DNA of 64,000 nt, from NCBI RefSeq assembly GCF_018882085.1, contig NZ_JACVPB010000005.1, positions 62,001 to 126,000 of the forward strand, read 5' to 3'. This DNA comes from Polynucleobacter sp. AP-Reno-20A-A9. GTDB lineage: Bacteria; Pseudomonadota; Gammaproteobacteria; Burkholderiales; Burkholderiaceae. The translations under genes and the position numbers were made by a program. The notes beneath the pieces are model-generated. The model saw only the letters and a program-made list of their open reading frames with translations, had not been told where the DNA came from and ran no database searches. This document shows, in pieces, positions 18,050-28,478 of this stretch; the stretch's first letter is position 1; each line of letters opens with the position of its first letter.

Positions 18050-20083
18050 ATGGCAAATGCCCCAAGCAATTCATTAAAAGAGTCGGTATTCGTAGATGCC
18101 TGGTATGGTGAGCCGGCAGAATTCCACGCAGCCGGCGTATTGCAAATATTGCAGTCTCTGAATCTAGATGAGGCAACATTAACTGCTGCAAGCAATATTG
18201 CACGCACCCACGGCAAAGAGGCGCTCACCAAACTCATCGGTGAGGAGCCTGCGAAATTACTCATCGGTTATCGCGGCTTACGTCAAGCGCAGGCAAAGCT
18301 AGTTCGTGGTGATGGCGGTATAAGTGTGACCGGTCAAGAAGAAATGTTACGCAAAATGCTGTTGGCGTTTGGTGATGACTTACGGGTAGTTCTCATCTAT
18401 CTCGCCTCCCGCCTGCAGACATTGCGCTGGATTACACAAGAGAAGATCGAGATGCCTGCAGCTTGGGCTCAAGAGATTTTGAACATCGATGCCTCATTGG
18501 CTAATCGTTTAGGTATTTGGCAAATGAAGTGGGAGATGGAGGACTTGGCTTTTCGAGCGCTCTCGCCGCAGACTTATCGTGAAATTGCCAAGATGTTGGA
18601 TGCCAAACGTATTGAGCGCCAATCATTCATTGATCAAATCGTATTGCAACTGCAAGAAGAATTAAAGGCGGCGCAGATTGAGGGTGAAGTGCTTGGCAGG
18701 CCAAAGCATATTTACAGCATCTGGAAAAAGATGGAAGGCAAGTCGCTAGACTTTGCCAATCTTTATGATGTCAGAGCATTTCGGGTACTCGTTGCCGACG
18801 TGAAATCTTGCTACGCGGTATTGGGAATCGTCCATAACGTCTGGCAGCCTGTGCCTAGAGAGTTTGATGATTACATCGCACGCCCTAAGCCGAACGGATA
18901 TCAATCCCTCCATACGGTGGTGATGAATGAGGAAGGCATTTCGTTTGAGATTCAAGTGCGTACAGAAGCAATGCATCAGCAAGCTGAATATGGTTTGGCT
19001 GCCCATTGGCGTTACAAAGAGGGCGCTTATGTAGGCATGGCCACGCCGCCGAATCCTGCAAAACCAAACAAGCCTAGCATCAATCAGCAGCAGGGCACTC
19101 ATAGCGCAGAGGTTGCTTATGAAAGGCAAATCGCTTGGGCTCGTCAGCTGATCTCCTGGAAAGAGGATGCTTGGGAGCAGCTTAAGCACCATGAGATTGA
19201 TGACCATATTTATGTCCTCACGCCTTTGGGGAAAGTGATTTCCCTGGAGAAGGGCTCAACGCCCATTGACTTTGCATATGCGGTACACACCAATCTTGGG
19301 CATCGCTGTAGGGGCGCTCGCGTTGATGGCGCAATGGTTCCGCTTGAGACGGCGCTGAAGAATGGTCAAACGATTGAGATCATTGCCGTAAAACACGGTG
19401 GGCCATCACGTGATTGGATTAGTCCCGATAAGCACTACGTGCGCTCTCAAAGGGCACGTCAACGAGTGCGCGCTTGGTTTAATGCGCTTGATGATGAAGA
19501 GGCCGGGCAATCTGGAAAGGTGGCGGAGGGTAAAGCTGAAGCGACCCCCGAATTAAAGACGCCATCAACCCCACCTGAAATCGTTTTGCGCAATAGCAGT
19601 CATAAAGCAGGGCGGAGTGGCGATGTTTTAGTGGTTGGGGTGGATTCATTATTGACTCAGCTGGCGCGTTGCTGTCGACCTGTTCCACCAGATCCTATCG
19701 CGGGATTTGTGACGCAAGGTAGGGGTATTTCGATTCATCGCCGCTCATGCAAAACCTTCAGGGGGTTGCTCGAGAGGGCGCCCGAGCGGGTGATCCAAAC
19801 GGCTTGGACTGCTTCTGCTGCAGATCCAGTGGTCAATCCAGAGCAAAAACGCGTGTTTCCAGCTGATTTAGTGGTGACTGGCCTGGATCGCCCAGAGTTA
19901 ATGAGGGAACTCTTTGAAATTCTGACGAGGCAGGGAGTGCATGTGATTGATTTGCGTAAATCTGCCAAAAAAGGTCTTGCCCAGATCCTTTTAACGATTG
20001 AGGTTAAGGACTCTGAAGTACTGCGAGTTGTGCAAAATAGCTTAGAGGAGGTCAAAGGGGTCACCCAAGTGCGCCGCCGGTGA
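18050..20083 (+). CDS. relA: RelA-type (p)ppGpp synthetase
   Basis: A 677-residue long RSH protein. The N-terminal hydrolase-like domain lacks the HD metal motif, while the synthetase domain has the acidic REFDDYI form followed by RPKPNGYQSLHTVV, which marks a monofunctional RelA rather than a bifunctional SpoT. A TGS domain (HIYVLTPLGKVISLEKG), a Cys-containing ZFD region (LARCCRPVPPDPI) and a C-terminal ACT domain follow. It binds stalled ribosomes and makes (p)ppGpp during amino-acid starvation. The ATG at 18050 is preferred to the TTG two codons earlier. It lies directly before tRNA-Val and thrS. Confidence 0.93.
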   Translation: MANAPSNSLKESVFVDAWYGEPAEFHAAGVLQILQSLNLDEATLTAASNIARTHGKEALTKLIGEEPAKLLIGYRGLRQAQAKLVRGDGGISVTGQEEMLRKMLLAFGDDLRVVLIYLASRLQTLRWITQEKIEMPAAWAQEILNIDASLANRLGIWQMKWEMEDLAFRALSPQTYREIAKMLDAKRIERQSFIDQIVLQLQEELKAAQIEGEVLGRPKHIYSIWKKMEGKSLDFANLYDVRAFRVLVADVKSCYAVLGIVHNVWQPVPREFDDYIARPKPNGYQSLHTVVMNEEGISFEIQVRTEAMHQQAEYGLAAHWRYKEGAYVGMATPPNPAKPNKPSINQQQGTHSAEVAYERQIAWARQLISWKEDAWEQLKHHEIDDHIYVLTPLGKVISLEKGSTPIDFAYAVHTNLGHRCRGARVDGAMVPLETALKNGQTIEIIAVKHGGPSRDWISPDKHYVRSQRARQRVRAWFNALDDEEAGQSGKVAEGKAEATPELKTPSTPPEIVLRNSSHKAGRSGDVLVVGVDSLLTQLARCCRPVPPDPIAGFVTQGRGISIHRRSCKTFRGLLERAPERVIQTAWTASAADPVVNPEQKRVFPADLVVTGLDRPELMRELFEILTRQGVHVIDLRKSAKKGLAQILLTIEVKDSEVLRVVQNSLEEVKGVTQVRRR

Positions 20084-20101
20084 TAAACTCTATGGCTGTA
20101 T

Positions 20102-20178
20102 AGGCTCGTAGCTCAGCTGGTTAGAGCACCACCTTGACATGGTGGGGGTCGTTGGTTCGAGTCCAATCGAGCCTACCA
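20102..20178 (+). tRNA. tRNA-Val(GAC)
   Basis: A 77-nt cloverleaf with acceptor AGGCTCG pairing CGAGCCT, anticodon stem CCACC/GGTGG, loop TTGACAT giving anticodon GAC, TTGGTTCGAGTCC in the T arm, and an encoded CCA end. It sits 18 bases after relA. Confidence 0.96.
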
Positions 20179-20229
20179 ACGAATAAGACCCGAAAGGAGT
20201 GCCGAAGCATTCAGTCGGACTTCAAAGAG

Positions 20230-20264
20230 GCGCGGATGCCCTAAAGCTACCGCGCTTTCTTTTT
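20230..20264 (+). terminator. terminator/attenuator-like hairpin before thrS
   Basis: GCGCGG (20230-20235), 14-base loop, CCGCGC (20250-20255), then TTTCTTTTT. It could end the tRNA-Val transcript, or act within the thrS leader, because thrS starts about 50 bases later. Confidence 0.6.
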
Positions 20265-20310
20265 GGGAAAGATGTTAGTAATGAAGTTCAGTAAAGAAGA
20301 TGGGGTCATC

Positions 20311-22233
20311 ATGCTTGTAGTTACTCTGCCCGATGGATCAAAACGTGAGTTTGAGGCACCAGTTCGTGTAGCGGATGTTGCGCAAAGCATCGGCAGCGGT
20401 CTTGCGAAAGCTGCTTTAGGCGGCATCGTAGATGGCAAGATGGTTGATACCAGTTTTGTGATTGATAAAGACAGTCAATTGGCGATCATCACTGACAAGA
20501 GCCCAGAAGCGCTCGAGATCGTGCGTCACTCTACAGCGCACTTATTGGCATACGCTGTTAAAGAATTATTTCCTGAGGCGCAAGTCACCATTGGCCCTGT
20601 GATTGAGAATGGTTTTTACTATGACTTCTCCTATCATCGCCCATTTACTCCGGATGACTTAGTCGCTCTCGAAAAGAAAATGTCTGAGCTCGCTAAAAAA
20701 GATGAGCCAGTAACACGTACCGTAATGCCACGCGATGAGGCTGTTGAGTTTTTCAAGAAGCAAGGCGAAAACTACAAAGCGGAATTAATTGCCAGCATTC
20801 CACAGGGCGAGGATGTTTCTTTGTATGCCGAAGGTAAGTTCACTGACCTTTGCCGTGGCCCGCACGTGCCATCTACCGGCAAGCTCAAGGTATTTAAGCT
20901 GATGAAGCTTGCTGGTGCTTACTGGCGAGGCGATAGCAAGAATGAGATGCTGCAACGTATATACGGCACTGCATGGTTGCGTAAAGAAGATCAAGATGCT
21001 TACTTGCATATGCTCGAAGAATCAGAGAAGCGTGATCACCGCCGTCTCGGTAAGCAACTTGATTTATTCCATTTCCAGGAAGAAGCGCCAGGGTTAATTT
21101 TCTGGCATCCAAAAGGTTGGTCTATTTGGCAAGAGGTTGAGCAATACATGCGTCGCGTGTATCAGCAAGAAGGTTACCAAGAGGTTAAAGCGCCACAGAT
21201 TTTGGATCGCGGTCTTTGGGAAAAATCTGGTCACTGGGAAAACTACAAAGAAAATATGTTCACGACCGAGTCGGAGAATCGTGCTTATGCATTAAAGCCG
21301 ATGAACTGTCCTGGCCACGTACAAATTTATAACTCTGGCTTACATAGCTATCGTGAATTGCCATTGCGTTTTGGTGAGTTCGGTCAGTGTCACCGTAATG
21401 AACCATCCGGTGCGTTACATGGTTTGATGCGTGTGCGGGGTTTCACACAAGATGATGGCCATATCTTCTGTACAGAAGATCAAATTCAATCCGAAGTCGC
21501 TGCTTTTGATAAAGCAGTTCGCGCCGTGTATCAGGATTTTGGCTTTACCGAAGTGGCTGTAAAGCTGGCTTTACGTCCCGCTAAGCGTGTAGGCGATGAT
21601 GCCATTTGGGATAAAGCAGAAGAGGCCCTTCGTGGCGCCCTCAAGGCCTCAGGCCAAGAGTGGGAAGAGCTGCCAGGCGAAGGTGCTTTTTATGGCCCCA
21701 AGATCGAATATCACCTCAAGGACTCCATTGGGCGTACTTGGCAGTGCGGCACGATTCAAGTGGATTTCTCAATGCCAGCCCGTTTAGGTGCTGAATATGT
21801 TGCCGAAGACAATACTCGCAAGACCCCAGTCATGCTTCATAGAGCAATTGTTGGCTCCTTAGAGCGTTTTATCGGCATTTTGATCGAAAATCATGCTGGA
21901 AACATGCCTGTTTGGTTGGCTCCGACCCAGGCCGTAGTGCTCAATATCTCCGGAAATTCAGCTGCATATGCACAAAAAGTACAGCAATTGCTGAAAAAAC
22001 AAGGGTTTAGAGTCGAATCCGATTTGCGGAACGAGAAAATTACGTATAAAATACGCGAGCACGCATTACAAAAGACTCCATTTTTGCTAGTTGTAGGTGA
22101 TAAAGAGTCTGAAAGTAATACGGTGGCCGTTCGTGCCCGTGGCGGAGTGGATTTAGGTGTAATGCCTCTTGATGCCTTCGTTGCCCGACTCCAGCAGGAT
22201 ATATCCCAGAAAGTCGGACCCGAGCCTAGCTAG
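20311..22233 (+). CDS. thrS: threonyl-tRNA synthetase
   Basis: A 640-residue class II synthetase with N-terminal TGS domain, the editing domain ([11 protein letters not shown]) and the catalytic core with Zn ligands ([15 protein letters not shown]) and a C-terminal anticodon-binding domain. Starts at 20281 and 20272 are in frame and an SD-like GGAAAG precedes 20281, but the ATG at 20311 gives the usual [11 protein letters not shown]-terminus. The hairpin just upstream raises the possibility of leader control. infC follows after about 40 bases. Confidence 0.94.
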   Translation: MLVVTLPDGSKREFEAPVRVADVAQSIGSGLAKAALGGIVDGKMVDTSFVIDKDSQLAIITDKSPEALEIVRHSTAHLLAYAVKELFPEAQVTIGPVIENGFYYDFSYHRPFTPDDLVALEKKMSELAKKDEPVTRTVMPRDEAVEFFKKQGENYKAELIASIPQGEDVSLYAEGKFTDLCRGPHVPSTGKLKVFKLMKLAGAYWRGDSKNEMLQRIYGTAWLRKEDQDAYLHMLEESEKRDHRRLGKQLDLFHFQEEAPGLIFWHPKGWSIWQEVEQYMRRVYQQEGYQEVKAPQILDRGLWEKSGHWENYKENMFTTESENRAYALKPMNCPGHVQIYNSGLHSYRELPLRFGEFGQCHRNEPSGALHGLMRVRGFTQDDGHIFCTEDQIQSEVAAFDKAVRAVYQDFGFTEVAVKLALRPAKRVGDDAIWDKAEEALRGALKASGQEWEELPGEGAFYGPKIEYHLKDSIGRTWQCGTIQVDFSMPARLGAEYVAEDNTRKTPVMLHRAIVGSLERFIGILIENHAGNMPVWLAPTQAVVLNISGNSAAYAQKVQQLLKKQGFRVESDLRNEKITYKIREHALQKTPFLLVVGDKESESNTVAVRARGGVDLGVMPLDAFVARLQQDISQKVGPEPS

Positions 22234-22275
22234 GGTTAGAACGGTTTTTATTGTTTTTTTAAAGGAATCAAGAAG

Positions 22276-22800
22276 ATCGCTACTGAAAAATTGCAGCGCA
22301 TTAACCGGGAAATTACTGCTCCTGAAGTGCGTTTGATTGGAATTGATGGAGAGCCCATCGGTGTAGTTAAGTTGAGTGAAGCCTTGGCTTTAGCGGAAGA
22401 GAAAGAAACCGATTTGGTTGAAATTGCTCCGACGGCTGTGCCACCTGTAGTCCGCATCATGGACTTCGGCAAATTCAAATACCAAGAAGCCAAGCGGATG
22501 CATGAAGCTAAGCTGAAGCAAAAAGTCATTCAGGTGAAGGAAGTGAAATTCCGTCCTGGTACTGATGATGGTGACTATGGTGTAAAGCTACGCAATCTAA
22601 TCCGCTTTTTGGAAGATGGCGATAAGACAAAGATTACGCTGCGGTTTCGGGGTCGTGAAATGGCCCACCAAGAAATCGGAGTCAGAGTGTTGGAGCGTTT
22701 GAAGTTGGACCTCGTTGAGTACGGTCAAGTTGAACAGTTTCCAAAGATGGAAGGCCGCCAGATGGTGATGGTTTTGGCCCCCATTCGTAAGGCTAAGTAA
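22276..22800 (+). CDS. infC: translation initiation factor IF-3 (ATC start)
   Basis: A 174-residue IF-3 with the conserved [15 protein letters not shown]-domain start and the C-domain stretch [15 protein letters not shown]. In this frame there is no ATG, GTG or TTG between the upstream stop (22237) and TTG 22291, which is inside the conserved N-terminus. ATC at 22276 lies 9 bases after the Shine-Dalgarno AAAGGA (22261-22266) and yields the N-terminus I/M-ATEK seen in Burkholderiales IF-3. In E. coli infC starts with AUU, which lets IF-3 limit its own synthesis; the same autoregulation is inferred here. Confidence 0.93.
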   Translation: MATEKLQRINREITAPEVRLIGIDGEPIGVVKLSEALALAEEKETDLVEIAPTAVPPVVRIMDFGKFKYQEAKRMHEAKLKQKVIQVKEVKFRPGTDDGDYGVKLRNLIRFLEDGDKTKITLRFRGREMAHQEIGVRVLERLKLDLVEYGQVEQFPKMEGRQMVMVLAPIRKAK

Positions 22801-22829
22801 CTAGGTTCTACCTGGTTCTTGTGTAGTGA

Positions 22830-22892
22830 GGTGTCGTAAGACGCCGGTAGTTTGAAGTGCTTCTGGGTACAGGAAGAGTAACCGTCGGTTAC
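22830..22892 (+). promoter_or_regulatory. structured leader of rpmI-rplT
   Basis: The 127-base gap before rpmI holds a GUAA-capped hairpin (GGTGTC-GTAA-GACGCC, 22830-22845) and a second one (GTAACC-GTC-GGTTAC, 22878-22892). In E. coli and Bacillus the rpmI-rplT messages are repressed by L20 binding leader structures; a similar role here is inferred only from position. Confidence 0.35.
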
Positions 22893-22927
22893 CACCTATG
22901 TTGCACAAGTAATTGAAGGGGTGCTTT

Positions 22928-23125
22928 ATGCCCAAGATGAAGAGCAAGAGTAGCGCTAAAAAGCGCTTCACGGTTCGCGCAGGCGGAACGATTAAACGAG
23001 GACAGGCTTTCAAACGCCACATCCTTACCAAGAAGACCACAAAGAATAAGCGTCACTTACGTGGTACTACCGAAGTTGCGAAAGCTGACGTTAAGTCAAT
23101 TCGCTCCATGCTTCCATACGCTTAA
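22928..23125 (+). CDS. rpmI: 50S ribosomal protein L35
   Basis: A 65-residue very basic protein with the L35 pattern [14 protein letters not shown] and HLRGTTEV. The ATG at 22928 gives the normal start; an in-frame TTG at 22913 would add five unlikely residues. It sits in the universal infC-rpmI-rplT order and rplT follows after 25 bases. Confidence 0.97.
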   Translation: MPKMKSKSSAKKRFTVRAGGTIKRGQAFKRHILTKKTTKNKRHLRGTTEVAKADVKSIRSMLPYA

Positions 23126-23150
23126 CCTCAGACTAGATTAGGAGAAATAA

Positions 23151-23516
23151 ATGCCAAGAGTCAAACGTGGGGTTACAGCAAGAGCCCGTCATAAGAAAAT
23201 CACCGATGCTGCTACAGGTTACCGTGGCCGTCGTAAGAACGTATTCCGTATTGCTAAGCAAGCGGTTATGCGTGCTGGTCAATATGCATATCGTGACCGT
23301 CGCAATAAGAAACGTGTATTCCGTGCTTTGTGGATTGCTCGTATCAACGCGGCAGTTCGTCAGCATGACATGACCTATAGCGTATTCATGAATGGTATGA
23401 AGAAAGCTGCGATCGAACTCGACCGCAAAGTGCTTTCTGATATGGCCATTGCTGACAAAGCAGCTTTTGCTGCTTTGGTTACTCGGATCAAATCCGTAGT
23501 AAACGCTGCAGCTTAA
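23151..23516 (+). CDS. rplT: 50S ribosomal protein L20
   Basis: A 121-residue basic protein with the L20 N-terminal tail [16 protein letters not shown] and the [11 protein letters not shown] motif. L20 binds 23S rRNA early in 50S assembly and in other bacteria represses its own operon. A good AGGAGA Shine-Dalgarno precedes the ATG. pheS starts 25 bases downstream. Confidence 0.97.
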   Translation: MPRVKRGVTARARHKKITDAATGYRGRRKNVFRIAKQAVMRAGQYAYRDRRNKKRVFRALWIARINAAVRQHDMTYSVFMNGMKKAAIELDRKVLSDMAIADKAAFAALVTRIKSVVNAAA

Positions 23517-23541
23517 TTTTAGTTTTCTAAACTAAGCTGCA

Positions 23542-24588
23542 ATGGTTTCTCTCGACCACATTGTCGAGGATGCTAAACGTGATTTCCTCGGAGCTGCCGA
23601 TGCGGCAGCTCTAGAGGACGCGAAAGCCAAGTATCTCGGTAAGTCAGGTGTTCTCACTGAGCGTTTAAAAGCGCTTGGTGCAATGTCGCCTGAAGAGCGC
23701 AAGAGTGCTGGCGCCCAAATTAATCAAATCAAAACCCAAGTAGAAGTTGCATTACAAGAGCGTCGCCAAGCTTTGGCTGATGCCGTGTTGGTGCAGCGTC
23801 TTGCGGCGGAGTCCATCGATGTTTCCTTGCCTGGCCGTGGCCAAGCGGTAGGTAGCTTGCATCCTGTCATGCGCACCTGGGAGCGTGTTGAAGAGATCTT
23901 CCGCTCGATTGGTTTTGATGTAGCAGATGGCCCTGAAATTGAAACCGATTGGTTTAATTTCACCGCCTTAAATAGCCCCGAGAATCATCCTGCACGTTCA
24001 ATGCAGGACACCTTTTATATCGATGGCAAAGATTCCAATGAGAAGCCTTTGTTATTGCGCACGCATACCAGCCCTATTCAGGTCCGTTATGCGAGTGAAC
24101 ATGTTAAGAAATACGCTCATGCAGATGTAATGCCACCAATCAAAGTGATTGCGCCTGGTAGAACCTATCGTGTAGATAGTGATGCAACGCACTCACCAAT
24201 GTTCCATCAGGTTGAAGGCTTGTGGATTGCAGAGAGCGTCTCATTTGCAGATCTCAAAGGTGTCTATACCGACTTCTTGAGAACCTTCTTTGAAACGAAT
24301 GCATTGCAAGTTCGTTTCCGCCCTTCTTATTTCCCATTCACAGAACCTTCTGCTGAGATAGATATGGCCTTCGGTAGCGGCAAGCTTGCCGGCCGCTGGC
24401 TGGAGATCTCCGGAGCGGGGCAGGTTCATCCGAATGTATTGCGCAATATGGGTATTGATCCAGAGCGTTATACAGGTTTCGCATTTGGATCTGGTCTAGA
24501 GCGCTTAACGATGTTGCGTTACGGAGTGGATGACCTGCGTCTCTTCTTTGAAAACGATCTGCGTTTTTTGGCGCAGTTCCCTGCATAA
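23542..24588 (+). CDS. pheS: phenylalanyl-tRNA synthetase alpha subunit
   Basis: A 348-residue PheS with an N-terminal coiled-coil tRNA-binding part and the class II catalytic core: motif 2 region [22 protein letters not shown] and motif 3 [14 protein letters not shown]. It forms an alpha2-beta2 enzyme with PheT, whose gene starts 24 bases downstream. No Phe-rich leader peptide of the E. coli attenuator type is visible in the 25-base gap upstream. Confidence 0.96.
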   Translation: MVSLDHIVEDAKRDFLGAADAAALEDAKAKYLGKSGVLTERLKALGAMSPEERKSAGAQINQIKTQVEVALQERRQALADAVLVQRLAAESIDVSLPGRGQAVGSLHPVMRTWERVEEIFRSIGFDVADGPEIETDWFNFTALNSPENHPARSMQDTFYIDGKDSNEKPLLLRTHTSPIQVRYASEHVKKYAHADVMPPIKVIAPGRTYRVDSDATHSPMFHQVEGLWIAESVSFADLKGVYTDFLRTFFETNALQVRFRPSYFPFTEPSAEIDMAFGSGKLAGRWLEISGAGQVHPNVLRNMGIDPERYTGFAFGSGLERLTMLRYGVDDLRLFFENDLRFLAQFPA

Positions 24589-24612
24589 CCAAATCATTTA
24601 CTAGATACCGCT

Positions 24613-27069
24613 ATGCAATTTTCTGAATCTTGGCTTCGTCAGTATGTAAACCCATCACTCGATAGTGATGCGCTTGGTCATGCAATGACAATGGCCGGTT
24701 TGGAGGTTGAAGAGCGGCATTCCGTAGCGCCGGCATTCACGAAGATTGTGATTGCACAAATCTTATCTGCTGAGCAACATCCTGATGCAGATCGCTTGCG
24801 TGTTTGTAAGGTGGACGCTGGTACAGGTCAAGAATTACAAATTGTTTGTGGCGCACCCAATGCGCGTGCCGGCATCAAGATTCCATGCGCTATGGTTGGT
24901 GCTGAATTACCTCCTGCTGAAGCCGGTGGCAAGCCTTTCATGATCAAGGTTGGCAAACTGCGTGGTGTAGAAAGCCAAGGCATGCTGTGCTCTGGTCGAG
25001 AGCTTGGCCTTGGTGACGATCACGAGGGCATCTTAGAGTTGCCAGCCGATGCGCCGGTTGGAAAAGATATTCGTGAATACTTAGATCTCGATGATCAAAT
25101 TTTTGTCATCAAGTTAACGCCAAATAAAGCTGATTGCCTTTCATTGATGGGGATGGCAAGAGAGGTTTCCGCTATTACTGGCGCTGCACTTTGTGCGCCG
25201 AAGTGGACGCCACCAGCAGTAACCATTGAAGATAAACGCAAAGTCACTGTAGACAGTAAAGAGCTTTGTGGCCGTTTTGCGGGACGTGTGATTCGTGGTG
25301 TAAATCCACAAGCTAAAACACCAGAATGGATCGTGCAACGTTTATCGCGTGCAGGACAAAGAAGTATTTCTGCATTGGTGGACCTTTCTAACTATGTGAT
25401 GTTAGAAATGGGGCAGCCTACCCACGTGTTTGATATCGATAAATTGAATGGCGATATCGCCATTCGTTGGGCTAAAGCAGGTGAAACCCTCGAATTATTA
25501 AATGGTCAGACTGTGACTTTGCAGGGCCCTGACTCTGCCGGTAAGTTGCAAGATGCAGGTGTGGTTGCAGATCAATCTGGTCCAGTAGCTTTAGCTGGGA
25601 TCATGGGCGGCAATCATTGCGCTGTATCTGATGACACCAAGAATATCTATGTTGAAGCAGCGTATTGGCTGCCTTCGGCCATCCAAGGTCGTGCCCGTCG
25701 CTTCAATTTCAGTACTGATGCTGCGCATCGTTTTGAGCGTGGCGTAGATCCGCTAAACACCATTAATTGTATAGAGTATCTGAGCGCTTTGATCGTTGAA
25801 GTATGTGGCGGTCAAGTTGGTCCAGTAGACGATCAAGTATTGAATGTGCCTGAGCGTAAGCCGGTCAAAATGCGTTTGGCTAGGGCGGAAAAAGTCATTG
25901 GTATTCCGCTCACCGAAGAAGTTGTTGCTGATGTATTCAAGCGCCTCGGTTTTGAATTTAAACAAGAAGGTGATGTCTTCGTCATAACTCCTCCGAGTTA
26001 TCGTTTCGATATTGAAATTGAAGAAGATTTGATTGAAGAAGTCGCGCGCATGTACGGCTTTGAAAACATTCCCGATCAACCTCCGGTAGCCTCATTGAAG
26101 ATGAGTGCTAAAGCAGAAGCAAAACGCGGCGTTCATTTATTGCGTCAGCGTTTGGCTCTCCAGGGTTATCAAGAAGCTGTGAACTTTGGTTTCACGGATC
26201 TCGAAAGTGAAAAGCTTTTAACTGGCGCTACTGAAAAAGACATCATTGCAGTACTTAACCCTATTGCCAGCCAATATGGTGTGATGCGCAGCACGCTATG
26301 GGGTGGTTTGTTAAATAACCTTAAAGCCAATTTGAATCGTGGAGCAGGGCGGGTACGATTGTTTGAGACTGGCCGTGTATTTAAGCGTGATGCCAATGTT
26401 CAGGAGGAGGCCGGCAAGGTAGCTGGTTTTCATCAACCGCAAAAAATGGGCGGCATTGCTTATGGTTCATTTGTTCCAGAGCAATGGGCTAACGCAACCC
26501 GTGCGGTAGATTTCTTCGACGTAAAGGGTGATCTTGAGCGTGTATTAGATCCCTTGCATTTTGTAACTGAAGCTGCGCAACATCCAGCTTTGCATCCTGG
26601 TCGCAGTGCGAAGATATTCTTGACTGTAGCCAAGAATCGCATTGAAGTGGGGCTCATTGGTGAGCTTCACCCCGGCTTGCAACAGGCTTACGAGTTACCG
26701 CAGGCACCTGTTTTATTTGAATTGGACTTGAATCCTATTCGTGAGCTTGGCTTACCTGTGCCTGAGGAGTTGAGTAAATTCCCCGCAGTGCAACGTGATT
26801 TAGCCTTGGTGGTTAAGCAAGGCGTTTCCGCACAGTCCTTGTTAGACGCAATGGCTGCTAGCAAGCAAAATTTTGTGCGTAACATTGAGCTCTTTGATGA
26901 ATTCAAACCTAAAGCCGGTTCAAGCAGTATGGCGGATGATGAGAAGAGTTTGGCTTTCCGAGTAACCCTGTTAAACCCTAATGAAACTTTACAGGATCCC
27001 CAAATTGATGCAGTAATGACTGCTTTATTGGGCGCGGTTGAGAAAAAGTGCGCAGCCCGGTTGCGCTAG
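24613..27069 (+). CDS. pheT: phenylalanyl-tRNA synthetase beta subunit
   Basis: An 818-residue PheT with the EMAP-II-like tRNA-binding domain (HPDADRLRVCKVD, near residue 56), the B3/B4 editing domain, B5, and a C-terminal ferredoxin-like anticodon-binding domain (KFPAVQRDLALVV). It recognises tRNA-Phe and edits mischarged tyrosine. ihfA follows after 53 bases, the common betaproteobacterial and gammaproteobacterial order. Confidence 0.96.
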   Translation: MQFSESWLRQYVNPSLDSDALGHAMTMAGLEVEERHSVAPAFTKIVIAQILSAEQHPDADRLRVCKVDAGTGQELQIVCGAPNARAGIKIPCAMVGAELPPAEAGGKPFMIKVGKLRGVESQGMLCSGRELGLGDDHEGILELPADAPVGKDIREYLDLDDQIFVIKLTPNKADCLSLMGMAREVSAITGAALCAPKWTPPAVTIEDKRKVTVDSKELCGRFAGRVIRGVNPQAKTPEWIVQRLSRAGQRSISALVDLSNYVMLEMGQPTHVFDIDKLNGDIAIRWAKAGETLELLNGQTVTLQGPDSAGKLQDAGVVADQSGPVALAGIMGGNHCAVSDDTKNIYVEAAYWLPSAIQGRARRFNFSTDAAHRFERGVDPLNTINCIEYLSALIVEVCGGQVGPVDDQVLNVPERKPVKMRLARAEKVIGIPLTEEVVADVFKRLGFEFKQEGDVFVITPPSYRFDIEIEEDLIEEVARMYGFENIPDQPPVASLKMSAKAEAKRGVHLLRQRLALQGYQEAVNFGFTDLESEKLLTGATEKDIIAVLNPIASQYGVMRSTLWGGLLNNLKANLNRGAGRVRLFETGRVFKRDANVQEEAGKVAGFHQPQKMGGIAYGSFVPEQWANATRAVDFFDVKGDLERVLDPLHFVTEAAQHPALHPGRSAKIFLTVAKNRIEVGLIGELHPGLQQAYELPQAPVLFELDLNPIRELGLPVPEELSKFPAVQRDLALVVKQGVSAQSLLDAMAASKQNFVRNIELFDEFKPKAGSSSMADDEKSLAFRVTLLNPNETLQDPQIDAVMTALLGAVEKKCAARLR

Positions 27070-27122
27070 GTTTAGTATTAGATATAAATCAAATAATTAA
27101 TTAGTTACCAAAGAGACAAACA

Positions 27123-27446
27123 ATGACTGAATTGATTTCTAATGACACCGTTACTAAGAATGAGCTATCTGAAGCTCTTTTTGATCAAGTCGGACTAAAT
27201 AAGCGCGAAGCAAAAGATATGATCGATGCATTCTTCGATCGTGTTGGCCAGTCTCTTGAAGCGGGTGTAGAAGTCAAGATCTCCGGCTTTGGTAATTTTC
27301 AGTTGCGTAATAAATCGGCTCGTCCTGGCCGAAATCCAAAGACAGGTCAAATGATTCCGATTGCAGCTAGACGCGTAGTTACTTTTCACGCAAGTCAAAA
27401 GCTTAAAGATGTAGTGGAGTCACATGCTCGAGAAAACCGAGTTTGA
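27123..27446 (+). CDS. ihfA: integration host factor subunit alpha
   Basis: A 107-residue HU/IHF-family protein with the DNA-binding arm signature [14 protein letters not shown] and the GFGNFQLR strand. As a heterodimer with IhfB it bends DNA at specific sites and supports site-specific recombination and promoter architecture. The ATG is preceded by an A/G-rich SD region. Its 3' end overlaps the following MerR-type gene by 23 bp. Confidence 0.95.
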   Translation: MTELISNDTVTKNELSEALFDQVGLNKREAKDMIDAFFDRVGQSLEAGVEVKISGFGNFQLRNKSARPGRNPKTGQMIPIAARRVVTFHASQKLKDVVESHARENRV

Positions 27447-27774
27447 TGCTAGCTCAGTACTGCTGAGCTCTCAACTTCCTCCGATACCTGCAAAGCGGTA
27501 CTTCACAATTGGTGAGGTTGCTGATCTTTGCGGCGTACGTTCACACGTTCTTCGTTATTGGGAGCAGGAGTTTTCTCAGTTAAGCCCTCAGAAGCGCCGT
27601 GGTAACCGGCGCTACTATCAGCATCACGAAGTCGTCTTAATCAGAAAGATTCGCTCTCTTCTCTATGAAGAGGGGTTTACCATCAGCGGCGCCAGAAACC
27701 GTCTTGATGAAGCTCGTGGCGACCTACGCCTACGTGAAGAATTGCAAGCTGTTCTGCAGATTCTCTCTAAATAG
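27424..27774 (+). CDS. MerR-type transcriptional regulator
   Basis: A 116-residue regulator with an N-terminal MerR winged helix ([21 protein letters not shown], residues about 27-47) and RRGNRRYY wing, followed by a short helix. It lacks a long effector domain and metal-binding cysteines, so the signal is unknown. A gene of this type beside ihfA is common in betaproteobacteria. The 23-bp overlap with ihfA suggests translational coupling. Confidence 0.88.
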   Translation: MLEKTEFDASSVLLSSQLPPIPAKRYFTIGEVADLCGVRSHVLRYWEQEFSQLSPQKRRGNRRYYQHHEVVLIRKIRSLLYEEGFTISGARNRLDEARGDLRLREELQAVLQILSK

Positions 27775-27798
27775 TTACTGATACAATTTTCATTTCGT

Positions 27799-27875
<77 letters not shown>

Positions 27876-27912
27876 TTCAAACTAATCCCACCATCTCAAA
27901 AGCACTAGCTCC

Positions 27913-28326
27913 ATGACAAGCAATACAAAACCTGTTGAATACTTTGGTCTCAAGATTCCTTTTTTGGCCCATTTAGGCGTAGTTCCTGAGTATGCGAAAG
28001 AAGGTAAGTCACGAATTAGCTTAGACTTTAAGCCTGAGTATGAGAATAGCTTTGGTATTGCCCATGGCGGCGTCATCATGACGCTACTGGATTTTGCGAT
28101 GGGGGCAGCAGCCAGAAGCATCTCTGATGTTCCTTTGGGGGCTATGACCATTGATATGTCGGTCAGTTTTCTGCGCCCAAGTACCGGCAAAATCGTGGTG
28201 GAAGGTACTATCCTGAAGCCAGGAAAGACGATTAATTACTGCGAAGCTATTGTTATGAATGAAGCGGGGGAGATAACAGCCAAATCAAGTGGTACCTTTA
28301 TGCTCAGAAAATCAAAATCAGTTTAA
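27913..28326 (+). CDS. PaaI-family acyl-CoA thioesterase
   Basis: A 137-residue hotdog-fold thioesterase with the PaaI/YdiI signature NSFGIAHGGVIMTLLDFAMG near residues 45-64. Such enzymes hydrolyse acyl- or aryl-CoA esters as homotetramers. It begins 37 bases after tRNA-Pro. The specific substrate cannot be read from the sequence. Confidence 0.85.
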   Translation: MTSNTKPVEYFGLKIPFLAHLGVVPEYAKEGKSRISLDFKPEYENSFGIAHGGVIMTLLDFAMGAAARSISDVPLGAMTIDMSVSFLRPSTGKIVVEGTILKPGKTINYCEAIVMNEAGEITAKSSGTFMLRKSKSV

Positions 28327-28456
28327 GTAAATATAATATTTATAAAGATTATGTCTTTTATTAAGCTGAACTGATATATCCCTAATAAATATAGTTTATT
28401 ATTTCAAATAATATATATTGCCTGATTGATTAATAATTATATATAATCATAGTCTA

Positions 28457-28478
28457 ATATGGCTTATATAAGTCATAT
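28457..28478. promoter_or_regulatory. 22-bp near-perfect palindrome in the AT-rich hns upstream region
   Basis: ATATGG-CTTATATAAG-TCATAT is a palindrome with a single mismatched pair (28462/28473). It lies 33 bases before the H-NS-type start in a very AT-rich gap (28327-28493) that is itself a likely H-NS target. It may be an operator or overlap the promoter. Confidence 0.35.

Noticed and set aside
18050..18500. Loss of the HD motif in RelA as a damaged gene
   Set aside because: Absence of the hydrolase motif together with the EFDDY synthetase form is the normal state of monofunctional RelA.
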